Notes: a model not told the origin generated them from the letters alone. A DNA stretch of 64,000 bases from Treponema_C sp050937815 (GCF_050937815.1 NZ_JACDIJ010000001.1:558001-622000), one strand, 5' to 3'; counted from the stretch's first letter, positions 34,250 to 44,036 are shown. Numbers and translations are program-made.

Positions 34250-35386
34250 TCAAACCTTTTGCACGACAAAGCCGTATTTTAAGCGCCGAAAGCCGCCCGT
34301 ATTTGAAAGCGCTGTCTGTACTACGCCGCAAAAGGTGCGGTCGGGTAAAAAGACGGCACAGTTTAAAGGTTCGTACATACAGGACCCGGACAAGCGTTTT
34401 TTATAAAGCTCAAAGGCGGCCTCAAGGCTTTCAAAATCTTCAAAAAAAGCGGCTTTTAAAGGCTTACCGTTGATAAAATCAAAGCGGCGCCCTTCGCGCA
34501 GTGTAAGCCGAATAAAGCCGCAGTATTCGGCAGTGTTCGGGTCAAAACTCATAAGAGAGCGCAGGATTGTATCTTCATTTTGCGGCCGAACATCATCGGT
34601 ACGCTGGCGAACCTTATCGCAAAAAGAGCTCATACTGCCGTTTTCGGTGCGGCGGACAACCGACTCTATTGTAAAGTCTTCCAGTTCATCGGCAAAAGCG
34701 GCCTGCTCCAAAGAAAAACAGCCGACCTTCGTGCGCTTTAAGCCGATTAAATGAGCGGCCGAATTGCAGGAGAGGGCGATGTCGCGGGCAAGACTCCGTA
34801 TGTACGTTCCCTTGGAAACGTGAAACAAAACGCGCGCACAGCTCACCCTGTTTTCGGGCGTTAAGCGCGTTTCAAGGATTTCGCTTTTAAATACGGTAAC
34901 GGGACGCGCGGGAATATCTTGAAGTTTTCCTTCGCGGGCAAGCTCGGAAGCACGCCGTCCGTTTACATGAATTGCCGAATATGCCGGCGGAGACTGCATA
35001 CTATTTCCGCGGAAGGAATCAAGGGCTTTTTCAAAATCGGCACTGTCGGGAAGAGGGGCGCTTCTTATAACCGAACCTGAGGGGTCTAAGGTATCGGTTT
35101 CTTCGCCGAAAGAGATAACCGCTTCATAGGTTTTATCGAAGAGGGTAAAAAAGGGTACCAGGCGCGTAAGACTTCCGGTTAATACGACAAGCAAACCTTC
35201 TGCAAAAGAATCGAGGGTGCCCGTATGGCCGACCTTTTTTGTGTGCAGAGCTTTTTTAATACAGCCTAAAGAAGAAAAACTGGTTAAACCGCTTTTTTTT
35301 GCGTACGGTAAAATCCCGGACAGGGCGGCATAATTGCCGGCGGCAATCATGCCGGCGTCAGGATTGCCGGCGTCGGAAAAACTCAT
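34250..35386 (-). CDS. truB: tRNA pseudouridine-55 synthase TruB
   Basis: 378 residues. Makes pseudouridine 55 in the T-loop of tRNA. The catalytic Asp59 lies in KVGHTGTLDSFAEGLL; DKTYEAVISFGEETDTLD and KGTYIRSLARDI follow at normal spacing. The usual start motif G-I-L-x-x-x-K-P-x-G is changed to GILPYAKKSGLTS, and the C-terminus carries about 60 extra residues beyond the usual length. ATG 35386 overlaps the rbfA stop in an ATGA, with CAGGAG upstream. Confidence 0.94.
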   Translation of the reverse strand: MSFSDAGNPDAGMIAAGNYAALSGILPYAKKSGLTSFSSLGCIKKALHTKKVGHTGTLDSFAEGLLVVLTGSLTRLVPFFTLFDKTYEAVISFGEETDTLDPSGSVIRSAPLPDSADFEKALDSFRGNSMQSPPAYSAIHVNGRRASELAREGKLQDIPARPVTVFKSEILETRLTPENRVSCARVLFHVSKGTYIRSLARDIALSCNSAAHLIGLKRTKVGCFSLEQAAFADELEDFTIESVVRRTENGSMSSFCDKVRQRTDDVRPQNEDTILRSLMSFDPNTAEYCGFIRLTLREGRRFDFINGKPLKAAFFEDFESLEAAFELYKKRLSGSCMYEPLNCAVFLPDRTFCGVVQTALSNTGGFRRLKYGFVVQKV

Positions 35387-35739
35387 AACTCCTGCTGTTC
35401 AAGCTCATTGAGTTTGCGCACCATATCCATGCCTTCTTTTATGCTCGTGTCGGCAATAAAGGTCAGTTTGGGAAATTGACGCAGCCTGAGTTTTTTACTC
35501 AGCGAGGTTTGAATAAAACCCGCAGCGCTTTCCAAGCCTTTTACGCCCTTTTCGGTGGATTTATCGGCTAAAAAGCTCGACACATACACCTTTGCATAAG
35601 ACAAATCGCGGCTTACTTCAACCCGGTTTACATTTAAAAAGGTGGAAACCCGCGGATCCTTTATATGCCCCGAAATAATCATCGAGGCGATTTCTTCGCG
35701 GATTTGCTCTCCCAAACGGATAAGGCGGAACTCTCCCAT
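35383..35739 (-). CDS. rbfA: 30S ribosome-binding factor RbfA
   Basis: 118 residues, KH-type cold-shock ribosome maturation factor acting on the 16S 5' helix. Visible landmarks are RLGEQIREEIASMII, DPRVSTFLNVNRVEVSRDLSYAKVYVS and LRLRQFPKLTFIADTSIKEG. Starts five bases after infB and overlaps truB by four. Confidence 0.95.
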   Translation of the reverse strand: MGEFRLIRLGEQIREEIASMIISGHIKDPRVSTFLNVNRVEVSRDLSYAKVYVSSFLADKSTEKGVKGLESAAGFIQTSLSKKLRLRQFPKLTFIADTSIKEGMDMVRKLNELEQQEL

Positions 35740-35744
35740 CGGCC

Positions 35745-38333
35745 TTATTCTCCGTCCGCTTTTCCGGCTCCCGTGTCGGAAGCGGCTTCATCGGCTTTGG
35801 TATTTTTCGCCTTTGTTCCTTTTTTAGACAAGGGTTCGCTGTCGGTAAGTTTACGGGCAACTTCCACGTATTCGAATACTTCCAGTTGGTCGCCGACCTT
35901 TATATCCTGCCATTGGTCTATGCCGACACCGCACTCAAATCCGCTTTTTATTTCTTTTGCATCGTCTTTAAAGTGCTTGAGAGAAGAAACCTTACCGGTA
36001 TAGATAACGATACCGTCGCGGATAACGTTTACGCTGCTTGTACGCTTGATAAGCCCCTGCGTAACGTAGGAACCGGCGATAAGGCCGACCTTGGGTACTT
36101 TGAAAGTATCGCGCACTTCGAGCATACCGATAACTTCTTCTTTAACGTCCGGCTTTAACATACCTTCCATCGCAAGGGTGATTTCTTCAACCGCCTTGTA
36201 GATGATATTGTATTTACGGATATCGACCTTTTCCTGTTCGGCCAGCACCTTCGCCTTGGGCGTGGGGCGCACGTTAAAGCCGATGATAATCGCGTTCGAA
36301 TCGGCGGCGGCAAGCATAACGTCGCTTTCGTTAATGGCGCCGGCGGACGAGTGAATAACAACGAGGCGTATATCGCGCGTTGAAAGTTTTTCAAGCGATT
36401 CTTTAAGGGCTTCGGCGGAACCTTGAAGGTCGGCTTTTACGATAACCTTAAGTTCCATAACTTCGCCCGCATCGATTGTATCGTAAAGGTTATCGAGTGT
36501 AACCTTTTTGATATTTTTAGCGTCTTCAAAGCGCTTTAATTCCTGGCGTTTTGCCGAAACGGCGCGCGCTTCGCGTTCGGTATCGGTAACTTGGAAGGGG
36601 TCTCCGGCATTCGGCATAGCTTCCAAACCGAGTATTTCAACCGGCATGGAAGGAGATGCTTCTTCTATTTTTTGACCGAGGTCGTTAAAGATGGCGCGCA
36701 CACGGCCGGAATAGACACCGGCAACATAGGGATCTCCCGTGCGTAAAATTCCGCGCTCGACAATAATGGTTGCGACGACACCGCGTCCGTGATCTATACG
36801 CGATTCGATAACCTTTCCTTCGGCGCGGCATTTCCAGTTTGCTTTTAATTCAAGAATTTCGGCCTGCAAAAGAACGGCGTCCAACAGTTCGTCCAAGCCT
36901 TCTTTTTTTAAGGCGCTGATTTTTACAAACTGGGTTTGTCCGCCCCATTCTTCGGGCATAAGACCCATATCCGAAAGCTGGGTCATCACCTTATCGGGGT
37001 TTGCTTCGGGTTTATCTATTTTGTTTACCGCAACGACAATCGGAACATCCGCGTCTTTTGCGTGATTTATAGCTTCCACCGTTTGGGGCATAACACCGTC
37101 GTCGGCGGCAACCACCAAAATAACGATGTCGGTAACCTTTGCACCGCGCGCCCTCATCATCGTAAAAGCTTCGTGACCGGGAGTGTCCAAAAAGGTTATG
37201 CGTCCCTTGGGCGTTTCCACCATATAAGCGCCGATGTGCTGGGTAATGCCGCCGAATTCGGTTGCGACAACGTTTGTACTGCGGATTGCGTCCAAGGTTT
37301 TTGTTTTACCGTGATCTACGTGACCCATAATCGTAACAACAGGCGGGCGCGGCGCCATCGCATCTTCCGAGTCTTCTTCGGTTGCGATAACCGTTTCTTC
37401 ATACAAGCTGACGACTTTTACATCGCAGTTGTATTCGGACGCCACTAAGGTTGCCGTATCCGAATCTATGGATTGAGTAATAGACACCATCATGCCCATC
37501 GACATAAGTTTGGCAATAATCTCCGACGCTTTTAAGTTCATCTTTTTTGCCAAATCGGAAACGGAAATTGTTTCCATAATTTCTATTTTTTCGGGAACTA
37601 CGCTTGCCTTTGTAATTTGCTTTTTCTTTTGATTAAAAAGTTTGTCTTCCAAATCTTCTTCGCGGTCTTTACGCGAATATACGGTTTTCTTTTTTGTAAA
37701 CGTTTTTTTGGAAGAGGTTTTTTTATTGGCTTCGGGAAGCGGCGCCGGTGCCGAAGAAAATCCTTGTCGGGGTACAAAACCCGGCCGTCCGGCCGAAGCT
37801 CCGCCGGTTCCGGGCCGGGATCCGTAGCCGCCTCTGCCCGATTGAAAACCGCCTTGCCTATAATCACGCCCGCGCGAACCCTGTCCGCCGAAGCCGCCTG
37901 AAGACTGCTGGCGTCCCTGATAAGTGCCGGTACCGGAACGGTCGCTGCGGCTTTGAAACCCTTCACGTGCTTGAGCACCGGTAAAACCGCCGTCCGAATA
38001 CGTGCGGCCGCCTTTGCCTTGAAATCTGTTGTCCGTCCGGGAACGCCCCGCAAGATTACCTTGCTTTATATTCGGCCGCGGCGGACTTAATTCCGAAATG
38101 GAAGATACTTTTTTCGGGCTTGCATTTTCGGCAGGAGGAACGGAAGATGAAACGGGTACGGCCTTTACCGCAACTTTTACGGCAGGCTTTGTTTCAGGTT
38201 TTTGTACGGCAGGTTTCTTTTTTACCACAACCACTTTTTTCTTTTCCGGTGCTGCCGATTCCGTCGATACGGCATGTTCGGGCCGCTGTTTATGCACTCG
38301 AATTCTAGTCTTTTTTTCCAATTCTTCCGCCAT
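35745..38333 (-). CDS. infB: Translation initiation factor IF-2
   Basis: 862 residues from ATG 38333 (AGGAT upstream, eight bases after nusA); the longer frame adds ten residues that overlap nusA. Recruits initiator tRNA to the 30S subunit. GTPase G1 GHVDHGKT near 370, G2 GGITQHIGAY, G3 DTPGHEAF, G4 NKIDK; beta-barrel domains and the C-terminal tRNA-binding domain follow. The N-terminal third is highly charged and then very glycine/arginine-rich (about 95-200, many RGG, GGF and RG steps), unlike the usual lysine/alanine-rich linker. Confidence 0.97.
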   Translation of the reverse strand: MAEELEKKTRIRVHKQRPEHAVSTESAAPEKKKVVVVKKKPAVQKPETKPAVKVAVKAVPVSSSVPPAENASPKKVSSISELSPPRPNIKQGNLAGRSRTDNRFQGKGGRTYSDGGFTGAQAREGFQSRSDRSGTGTYQGRQQSSGGFGGQGSRGRDYRQGGFQSGRGGYGSRPGTGGASAGRPGFVPRQGFSSAPAPLPEANKKTSSKKTFTKKKTVYSRKDREEDLEDKLFNQKKKQITKASVVPEKIEIMETISVSDLAKKMNLKASEIIAKLMSMGMMVSITQSIDSDTATLVASEYNCDVKVVSLYEETVIATEEDSEDAMAPRPPVVTIMGHVDHGKTKTLDAIRSTNVVATEFGGITQHIGAYMVETPKGRITFLDTPGHEAFTMMRARGAKVTDIVILVVAADDGVMPQTVEAINHAKDADVPIVVAVNKIDKPEANPDKVMTQLSDMGLMPEEWGGQTQFVKISALKKEGLDELLDAVLLQAEILELKANWKCRAEGKVIESRIDHGRGVVATIIVERGILRTGDPYVAGVYSGRVRAIFNDLGQKIEEASPSMPVEILGLEAMPNAGDPFQVTDTEREARAVSAKRQELKRFEDAKNIKKVTLDNLYDTIDAGEVMELKVIVKADLQGSAEALKESLEKLSTRDIRLVVIHSSAGAINESDVMLAAADSNAIIIGFNVRPTPKAKVLAEQEKVDIRKYNIIYKAVEEITLAMEGMLKPDVKEEVIGMLEVRDTFKVPKVGLIAGSYVTQGLIKRTSSVNVIRDGIVIYTGKVSSLKHFKDDAKEIKSGFECGVGIDQWQDIKVGDQLEVFEYVEVARKLTDSEPLSKKGTKAKNTKADEAASDTGAGKADGE

Positions 38334-38340
38334 GTAAATC

Positions 38341-39864
38341 CTACTCTTCGTCCTCATATTCAAAACTCAAACCGATACCGCAACTCGGACAATTGGTCAT
38401 ATCGGTTGTTATTTTTGCCCCGCACTCGGGACATTCATATTCTTCATCTTCGGAATCCTGCAATTCGGAAGTTTTACCGCCGTCTTCATCGACACTGAAA
38501 TCGGCATCCGTTTGCGAATCTTTTTGTTTTTCCGCTTCGGAATCCGTTTCCGCACTGTCTTCCACAAACTCAACCGTTTGTTCGATAAGGGCGGCAACGG
38601 AGTCTATATCTTCTTTAGAAAGATTTTCCAAACTGTCGAGGCGTCCTTCTTCTTTTGCACTCATAAATTCCTGTATATCGCTTATTCCCTGTTCGCTTAA
38701 AACGTCAACCGTTTTTTGATCCACACCGGGTAATTCAGACAGAGAAGCGATTTCATATACTTCCTCGTCGGAGCCGCTGAACAGGTCTTGAGCGGCTTTA
38801 CGCGATTCGGCCAAAAGCTCGTCGAAATCTTCATATTGCTCTTCGGTTTTAACGTCGATATTCCAATCCGCCAAGCGGTTTGCAAGACGCACGTTTAAGC
38901 CCTGCTTTCCGATTGCAAGCGAAAATTGACTTTCCGGAACGACGGCCAAAGCTTGACGTTTTTCTTCATCCAAAATAACGACACCCGTCACTTCCGCCGG
39001 AGAAAGAGCATTTTTTATAAAAACACGCGGATCGGGGTCATAACGTAAAATATCTATTTTTTCGCCTTCAAGTTCGCGTATAACCGCTTGAATGCGCACA
39101 CCCTTTAAGCCGACGCAGGCGCCGACAGGATCTACATCTTCACGATGCGAAAAAACGGCTATCTTTGTACGGTAGCCGGCTTCACGCACGATTTTAAATA
39201 TTTCAACCGTATTATCGTAGATTTCGGGAACTTCCAATTCCACAATCGCCCTAACAAGTTCGGGGTCGGTACGGGACAGCACAACCTGTAAGCCCGCATA
39301 TGTTTTTTTTACATCGGTTACCAGTGCCCGTATGCGGTCATTTTTATGATACACTTCGCGCGGAGATTGAAATTTTGCCGGCAAAATACCTTCCACATTT
39401 CCCAAATTAACGTAAATGTTTCCGTTCCGTTCCCGCTGATAATAACCGACGATAATTTCGCCGACCTTATCTTTGTATTCCGCCATAAGCGTATCTTTTT
39501 GGATTTCCGACAAAGATTGACGTGCCGTTTGTTTTCCCGTTTGCACGGCGGAAAGCTCAAAATCCCTCGGATCTATCAGGATGTCTATTTCATCGCCGAT
39601 TTCGCATTCGGGACTCATTTGTAAGGCTTCTTCAAGTTCGATTTCAAGAACAGGATCATATACGCCGTCTACAATCACTTTGCGCGAATATACCGACACA
39701 TCGCTTAAATCGTCTTCAAATTCGACATAACAATTATCGGATGTGCCGTATGCACGTTTATATGCCGCTTTTATCGTATTTTCCACTGTTTTTAAAACAG
39801 CTTCTTCAGTCAAGCCTTTGTCTTGAATAAGCTGGTGAATTGCTTCAGCTAACTGTGATGCCAT
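38341..39864 (-). CDS. nusA: Transcription elongation/termination factor NusA with C-terminal zinc ribbon
   Basis: 507 residues. Modulates pausing, termination and antitermination. N-terminal RNA polymerase-binding domain (about 1-130), S1 domain (VGEIIVGYYQRERNGNIYVNLG near 135), KH1 and KH2 (VGACVGLKGVRIQ; LAIGKQGLNVRLANRL near 310). A helix-hairpin-helix-like unit (LSELPGVDQKTVDVLSEQGI) and a very acidic segment follow. The last 30 residues contain CPECG-x10-CPSCG, a zinc ribbon not found in standard NusA. Two bases separate it from rimP. Confidence 0.95.
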   Translation of the reverse strand: MASQLAEAIHQLIQDKGLTEEAVLKTVENTIKAAYKRAYGTSDNCYVEFEDDLSDVSVYSRKVIVDGVYDPVLEIELEEALQMSPECEIGDEIDILIDPRDFELSAVQTGKQTARQSLSEIQKDTLMAEYKDKVGEIIVGYYQRERNGNIYVNLGNVEGILPAKFQSPREVYHKNDRIRALVTDVKKTYAGLQVVLSRTDPELVRAIVELEVPEIYDNTVEIFKIVREAGYRTKIAVFSHREDVDPVGACVGLKGVRIQAVIRELEGEKIDILRYDPDPRVFIKNALSPAEVTGVVILDEEKRQALAVVPESQFSLAIGKQGLNVRLANRLADWNIDVKTEEQYEDFDELLAESRKAAQDLFSGSDEEVYEIASLSELPGVDQKTVDVLSEQGISDIQEFMSAKEEGRLDSLENLSKEDIDSVAALIEQTVEFVEDSAETDSEAEKQKDSQTDADFSVDEDGGKTSELQDSEDEEYECPECGAKITTDMTNCPSCGIGLSFEYEDEE

Positions 39865-39866
39865 TT

Positions 39867-40352
39867 TCAGCCCTCCGTATCTGCCAATTTTGCTTTTGCA
39901 ATATTTTCATATGCAAAGGTTTTAGTTTCTCCCGTATCCGACAGTTCCAAATCCAACGTTTCGGAACAAGCGGTGCGTATAATACCGCCGATCCAATCCG
40001 AGGCATCCCTATCCCATATACGGACATTTTTACCGATAAACAAGGCGAATTCCGCCGCATTTTTTATATTGCGGTTCATTCCCGGTGAAGTTACTTCCAT
40101 ATAGATATCCTGCGAATTCAATAAAGCTTCAAAACGGGGCAATAAAAGCCGATGCACCTTTGCACAATCGTTTACGCCGATTGTATGAGGGTCATCCGTT
40201 TTATCCGTGCAGGGTTTTGAAATAACCGTACGTATTTGAAAAGCCGAACGAGTATGCCCTATTTTAAGTTCAATCAGCATATATCCCAATCCCTCAACAA
40301 GACTTTTGCATTCAGAATAATAGTGCTGATTTTCAAGAGGTATATACTCCAT
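39867..40352 (-). CDS. rimP: Ribosome maturation factor RimP
   Basis: 161 residues from ATG 40352, preceded by GGGAGTAAG; the longer frame starts in the promoter leader. RimP assists 30S assembly. YYSECKSLVEGLGYMLIELKIG, then VNDCAKVHRLLLPRFEA and the conserved YMEVTSPGMNRNIKNAAEF near 90 identify the family. First gene of the operon rimP-nusA-infB-rbfA-truB-ribF-rpsO-pnp-M16. Confidence 0.93.
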   Translation of the reverse strand: MEYIPLENQHYYSECKSLVEGLGYMLIELKIGHTRSAFQIRTVISKPCTDKTDDPHTIGVNDCAKVHRLLLPRFEALLNSQDIYMEVTSPGMNRNIKNAAEFALFIGKNVRIWDRDASDWIGGIIRTACSETLDLELSDTGETKTFAYENIAKAKLADTEG

Positions 40353-40368
40353 CTTACTCCCTGTATAT

Positions 40369-40393
40369 AAAAAAAGAGCCGTGTGAACGACTC
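40369..40393 (-). terminator. Terminator-like hairpin in the leader of the rimP-nusA operon
   Basis: Minus strand GAGTCG-TTCACA-CGGCTC followed by seven T (40369-40375). The stem is 6 bp with one T-G pair and lies between the operon promoter and the rimP ribosome-binding site, so part of the transcripts could stop here. NusA itself promotes such termination, suggesting feedback. Confidence 0.6.
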
Positions 40394-40425
40394 CCAACCT
40401 TGAGGATATTACTATGTTCAATTGT

Positions 40426-40454
40426 ATTATAATACTTTGTTTGTACAGTGTCAA
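40426..40454 (-). promoter_or_regulatory. Consensus sigma-70 promoter of the rimP-nusA-infB operon
   Basis: Minus strand TTGACA (40449-40454), exactly 17 bases, TATAAT (40426-40431): both hexamers are perfect. The -35 box contains the comF stop codon TGA (40451-40453). Confidence 0.88.
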
Positions 40455-41194
40455 CAGCTAAATAAGGTAACAGCATAGACCCTTTGTACGCCGGATTTTT
40501 TAAGGATTAAAGCACAGGTTTCCAAAGTTGCCCCGGTAGTCATAATATCGTCAAGCAAAACAAGGTTGTGCGGCAATTTTGTTCCATGCCGATATTTTTT
40601 TTTCAGCACATATTCTTTTCCCACACGGGAAAGGCGTTCGGCACGGTTTAATTTTTTTTGCTGCCGGGACGACAAGCGGCGCAACGCTTTATATATGCGC
40701 GTTCCGTACAAACCGTTCAAATACCGGCATAAATCTTCTATTTGATCCCATCCTTCACGGAATATTTTACCCGGCCGCGGCGGAACGGGTACGACGGCAA
40801 AATCGGGGTAATTGTTTTGCAAAACCTTGTGTATAAGGCCGGCAAAAAAGGACGAAAAAGCCCGATTCCCCTCCGTTTTCCATTGAAAAAGCAATTCTTT
40901 TTTCCACAACAAATAAGGAAACAAAGAATAAGCGCCGTCCACATGACACATTATTTTTGTTTCGCGGCATTCAAGGCAGCTTTTTTTTTCGGAAACGAGC
41001 AGGCGGCCGCAAAAAACACAGCGGTTTTCGGCGCAAACCGATTGTTTTTCAAGTTCGCGGCGGCAGTTTGTACACAGGGGCATATACAGGCTTTGTCCGC
41101 CGCATGAAATACAGTTTTGCGAAGCACACAAAGCCGCATATACGTAAGCCGCGCCGGTATGCAAAAAATGCAAGGTTTTAAATAAAAAGCTCAT
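40451..41194 (-). CDS. comF: ComF-family phosphoribosyltransferase-like protein
   Basis: 247 residues from ATG 41194; no clear ribosome-binding site. An N-terminal double zinc finger (CISCGG ... CTNC ... CVFCGRLL ... CLEC, residues about 28-75) is followed by a phosphoribosyltransferase fold with VPVPPRPGKIFREGWDQIEDL near 130 and the PRPP loop VLLDDIMTTGATL near 215. ComF proteins help DNA uptake in competent bacteria; in others the role is unclear. Treponemes are not known to be naturally competent in general, so no function is asserted. Confidence 0.87.
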   Translation of the reverse strand: MSFLFKTLHFLHTGAAYVYAALCASQNCISCGGQSLYMPLCTNCRRELEKQSVCAENRCVFCGRLLVSEKKSCLECRETKIMCHVDGAYSLFPYLLWKKELLFQWKTEGNRAFSSFFAGLIHKVLQNNYPDFAVVPVPPRPGKIFREGWDQIEDLCRYLNGLYGTRIYKALRRLSSRQQKKLNRAERLSRVGKEYVLKKKYRHGTKLPHNLVLLDDIMTTGATLETCALILKKSGVQRVYAVTLFSC

Positions 41195-41270
41195 ATATAT
41201 GTTATAGGGGCACAAACAAAAAAAATAAGAACATGATACATGATTTTTTGTATTTTTTGCGAAAAATCGA

Positions 41271-44009
41271 TTAGGTTTTACCGGACAGATTTTTTTTCCA
41301 TCGGGCTATAAGCTGCAAAGCTTCAAGCGGAGTCATAGCATCCGGCTCCGACGATAAAATTTCATCGAGGATAAGTTCTTCGTCACTGAACAAACCGGGA
41401 TTTTGAAAAGTTTGAACACGGCTTTCTTTTTGTGCATTTTGTGCATGCTGCGGATTTTTATCCGTATCGCAGACAGGCGGTTCCGAGGGCGGGAAAACGG
41501 GTAAGGAGCTTTCCGTCCACGTTGTTTTTTTTTGCAAACCGTCCAAAATAACCTGTGCGCGTTCTATAATCGTATGCGGAATACCGGCAAGACGGGCAAC
41601 ATGCAGCCCGTATGAGTTTTCGGAAGCTCCGCTGCGTATTTTTTTTGTAAAAACGATTTCGCCGGAACGTTCTTGCACATCCAGGCATAAAAGCTGCAAT
41701 TTTTTATGCAGAATACGGGTAAGCTCATGATAATGGGTTGCAAAAAAAGTACGCGCTTGTAATGTATTTAAAAGATATTCGCATACCGCCCAAGCGATGG
41801 ACAGTCCGTCTTCGGTGGAAGTTCCCCGCCCTACTTCGTCCATAATCACGAGGCTGCGTTCCGTTGCCGCACGCAAAATAAGCGCGGTTTCCGACATTTC
41901 CACTAAAAAAGTGGATTCTCCCCGGGCAAGATTATCGGATGCGCCGACGCGGCAAAAAATACGGTCAACCGTACCTATACGCGCTTTTTCGGCGGGAACC
42001 CAAGAGCCTGTTTGCGCTAAAAACACAATAAGGGCGTTTTGCCGCAAATAAGTACTTTTTCCGGCCATATTGGGTCCGGTAACAAGGGCAAAGTTTTGTC
42101 CGCACAAAAAAGCATCGTTCGGTACGAATTCGCCCGAAGGCAAATGCATTTCAACCACCGGATGACGCCCGCCGGTAATTTCGAATACGTTTCCTTCTTC
42201 AATATCCGGACAAGTCCAATTATGCAATCCGGCGGCATATGCAAAGGAAGCGATCACGTCAATATAGGCAATTTCCGAAGCAACCGTTAATAAATATCTG
42301 ATATGCTCCGCCAATTTTGCACGTATTTCCAAAAATAAAGCTTTTTCAATTTCTATGATTTTTTCGCCTGCACCGGTTAATTCGCGTTCCAATTCCTGAA
42401 GACGCACGGACGTATAACGGTCGCCGTTTACCAATGCCCGGCGCAATATAAAGTGTTCGGGTACCGCATCGAGTTTTCCCTTGGTCACTTCGATATAATA
42501 ACCGATATTTCTGTTAAATCTGATTTTAAGATTGGGAATACCGGTACGCTGTTTTTCTTCTTCCAAATAATCGTCCAAAATCCGGGTAAAATCGGTTTGA
42601 AGCCGGCGGTACCGATCCAATTCCTGCGACCATCCGTCTTTTATAATGCCGCCTTCGTTAAGAGAAACGGAAGGTTCGTCCAATAAAGAAGAACGTATAA
42701 TATCGATAATTTTTAACGCGGTGTCCGTTTCAAATACATACAGCGCATCGGAAAATTCGCCCGGCGCAAATTTTTCGCACAAATTCCGGATAGTAAGCCA
42801 GTTTTCCAAACCGGTACGCAAAGCTTGTAAATCTTTTGCATGTGCTTTTTCAAGCGCAATACGGCTTGTAAGACGTTCTATATCCAAAATACGCGACAAA
42901 ACCGTGCGTACGGAACGCAGGGTTTGCCCGTCTTTAACAAAAAGACCGACATGATTTTGCCGGCGTTTGATATCCTGTACCACACACAACGGATGTGCAA
43001 AAAAACTGCGTAAAAGACGTGTTCCCATAGCGGTCTGCGTATGCTGCACCGTTTCCAATAAGCTGTATCGCATAGTGCCGTCGCGCAAATTTTCCGTAAT
43101 TTCCAGATTTTTGCGGGACGAATGATCCAAAACGACATAATCGGTGTCGGCATAAACGGAAATACCGGTAACTTGCGGTAAAACGCCGTCGGAACGGCAA
43201 AAAGCCGATGTTCTCAGCACATAGCGCAGTAAAGAGCCGGCGGCAAAAATTTCCGGAGAAGCGGCCGTTAAAGCAAAGGATTGTAAATTAAGCGTTCCGA
43301 ATTGCCGCAATAACTGTTTGTATGCAGACTCCGCATCGAATCTCCAATCATCTTCAATATTTATATAGACCGACGGGAAACGGTTAAAAACAGCGGCATT
43401 TTTTTCCGTTTCCGCAAAAGACCGGGACACAAGCAGTTCGCGGGGCATAACGCGCCCCAGCTCTTTGGGTAATTCTTCTTCCGTGTCGGCACAATTCCAA
43501 TGCGTGGCACAAAAAGTGCCGGTCGAAATATCGATATAGGCAAAGGATACTGTTTGTTTTTTTAATGTGCGCTTATGATTTCCGTAATAAATTGAAGATT
43601 CGGTGTCTTCGGCAAAACACAGGGCGGCTAAAAAATTATTTGTATTTTGTTCCAAATACTCTTCTTCAAGCGCAGTACCCGGCGTAATAACTTCAACAAC
43701 CTTGCGTTCCGCAAGCCCCTTCCCGTTTTCAGGCAAGGAAATTTGCTCGCATATTGCGATTTTTTTACCCAAGCGTAAAAGCCGCGCAATATAAACACGC
43801 GATGCATGATAGGGAATGCCGCACATCGGGCTTTCGCCGCGGCGGGTTAAGGTAAGATTTAAAAGGCGCGACACTTCCACCGCGTCGCCGTCAAACATTT
43901 CGTAAAAATCGCCCAATCTGAAAAATAACACTTCCGTGCTGTACTGTGCTTTTATACGCCGGTATTGAGCCATTAAAGGCGTCACGGTACCGGAAGGCAT
44001 TTTTTCCAT
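41271..44009 (-). CDS. mutS: DNA mismatch repair protein MutS
   Basis: 912 residues. The mismatch-binding N-terminus has the Phe-x-Glu motif in FFRLGDFYEMFDGDA at residues 29-43. The ATPase has Walker A TGPNMAGKSTYLRQ near 640 and Walker B LVIMDEVGRGTST. The last 100 residues (after IIERAQVILDGLQ) form the usual linker and tetramerisation helix. It follows skp after 27 bases, closing the tamB-bamA-skp-mutS gene group, an order typical of treponemes. Confidence 0.97.
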   Translation of the reverse strand: MEKMPSGTVTPLMAQYRRIKAQYSTEVLFFRLGDFYEMFDGDAVEVSRLLNLTLTRRGESPMCGIPYHASRVYIARLLRLGKKIAICEQISLPENGKGLAERKVVEVITPGTALEEEYLEQNTNNFLAALCFAEDTESSIYYGNHKRTLKKQTVSFAYIDISTGTFCATHWNCADTEEELPKELGRVMPRELLVSRSFAETEKNAAVFNRFPSVYINIEDDWRFDAESAYKQLLRQFGTLNLQSFALTAASPEIFAAGSLLRYVLRTSAFCRSDGVLPQVTGISVYADTDYVVLDHSSRKNLEITENLRDGTMRYSLLETVQHTQTAMGTRLLRSFFAHPLCVVQDIKRRQNHVGLFVKDGQTLRSVRTVLSRILDIERLTSRIALEKAHAKDLQALRTGLENWLTIRNLCEKFAPGEFSDALYVFETDTALKIIDIIRSSLLDEPSVSLNEGGIIKDGWSQELDRYRRLQTDFTRILDDYLEEEKQRTGIPNLKIRFNRNIGYYIEVTKGKLDAVPEHFILRRALVNGDRYTSVRLQELERELTGAGEKIIEIEKALFLEIRAKLAEHIRYLLTVASEIAYIDVIASFAYAAGLHNWTCPDIEEGNVFEITGGRHPVVEMHLPSGEFVPNDAFLCGQNFALVTGPNMAGKSTYLRQNALIVFLAQTGSWVPAEKARIGTVDRIFCRVGASDNLARGESTFLVEMSETALILRAATERSLVIMDEVGRGTSTEDGLSIAWAVCEYLLNTLQARTFFATHYHELTRILHKKLQLLCLDVQERSGEIVFTKKIRSGASENSYGLHVARLAGIPHTIIERAQVILDGLQKKTTWTESSLPVFPPSEPPVCDTDKNPQHAQNAQKESRVQTFQNPGLFSDEELILDEILSSEPDAMTPLEALQLIARWKKNLSGKT

Positions 44010-44036
44010 GTGCGCTCCCGCAGATGTTCGGACGGC

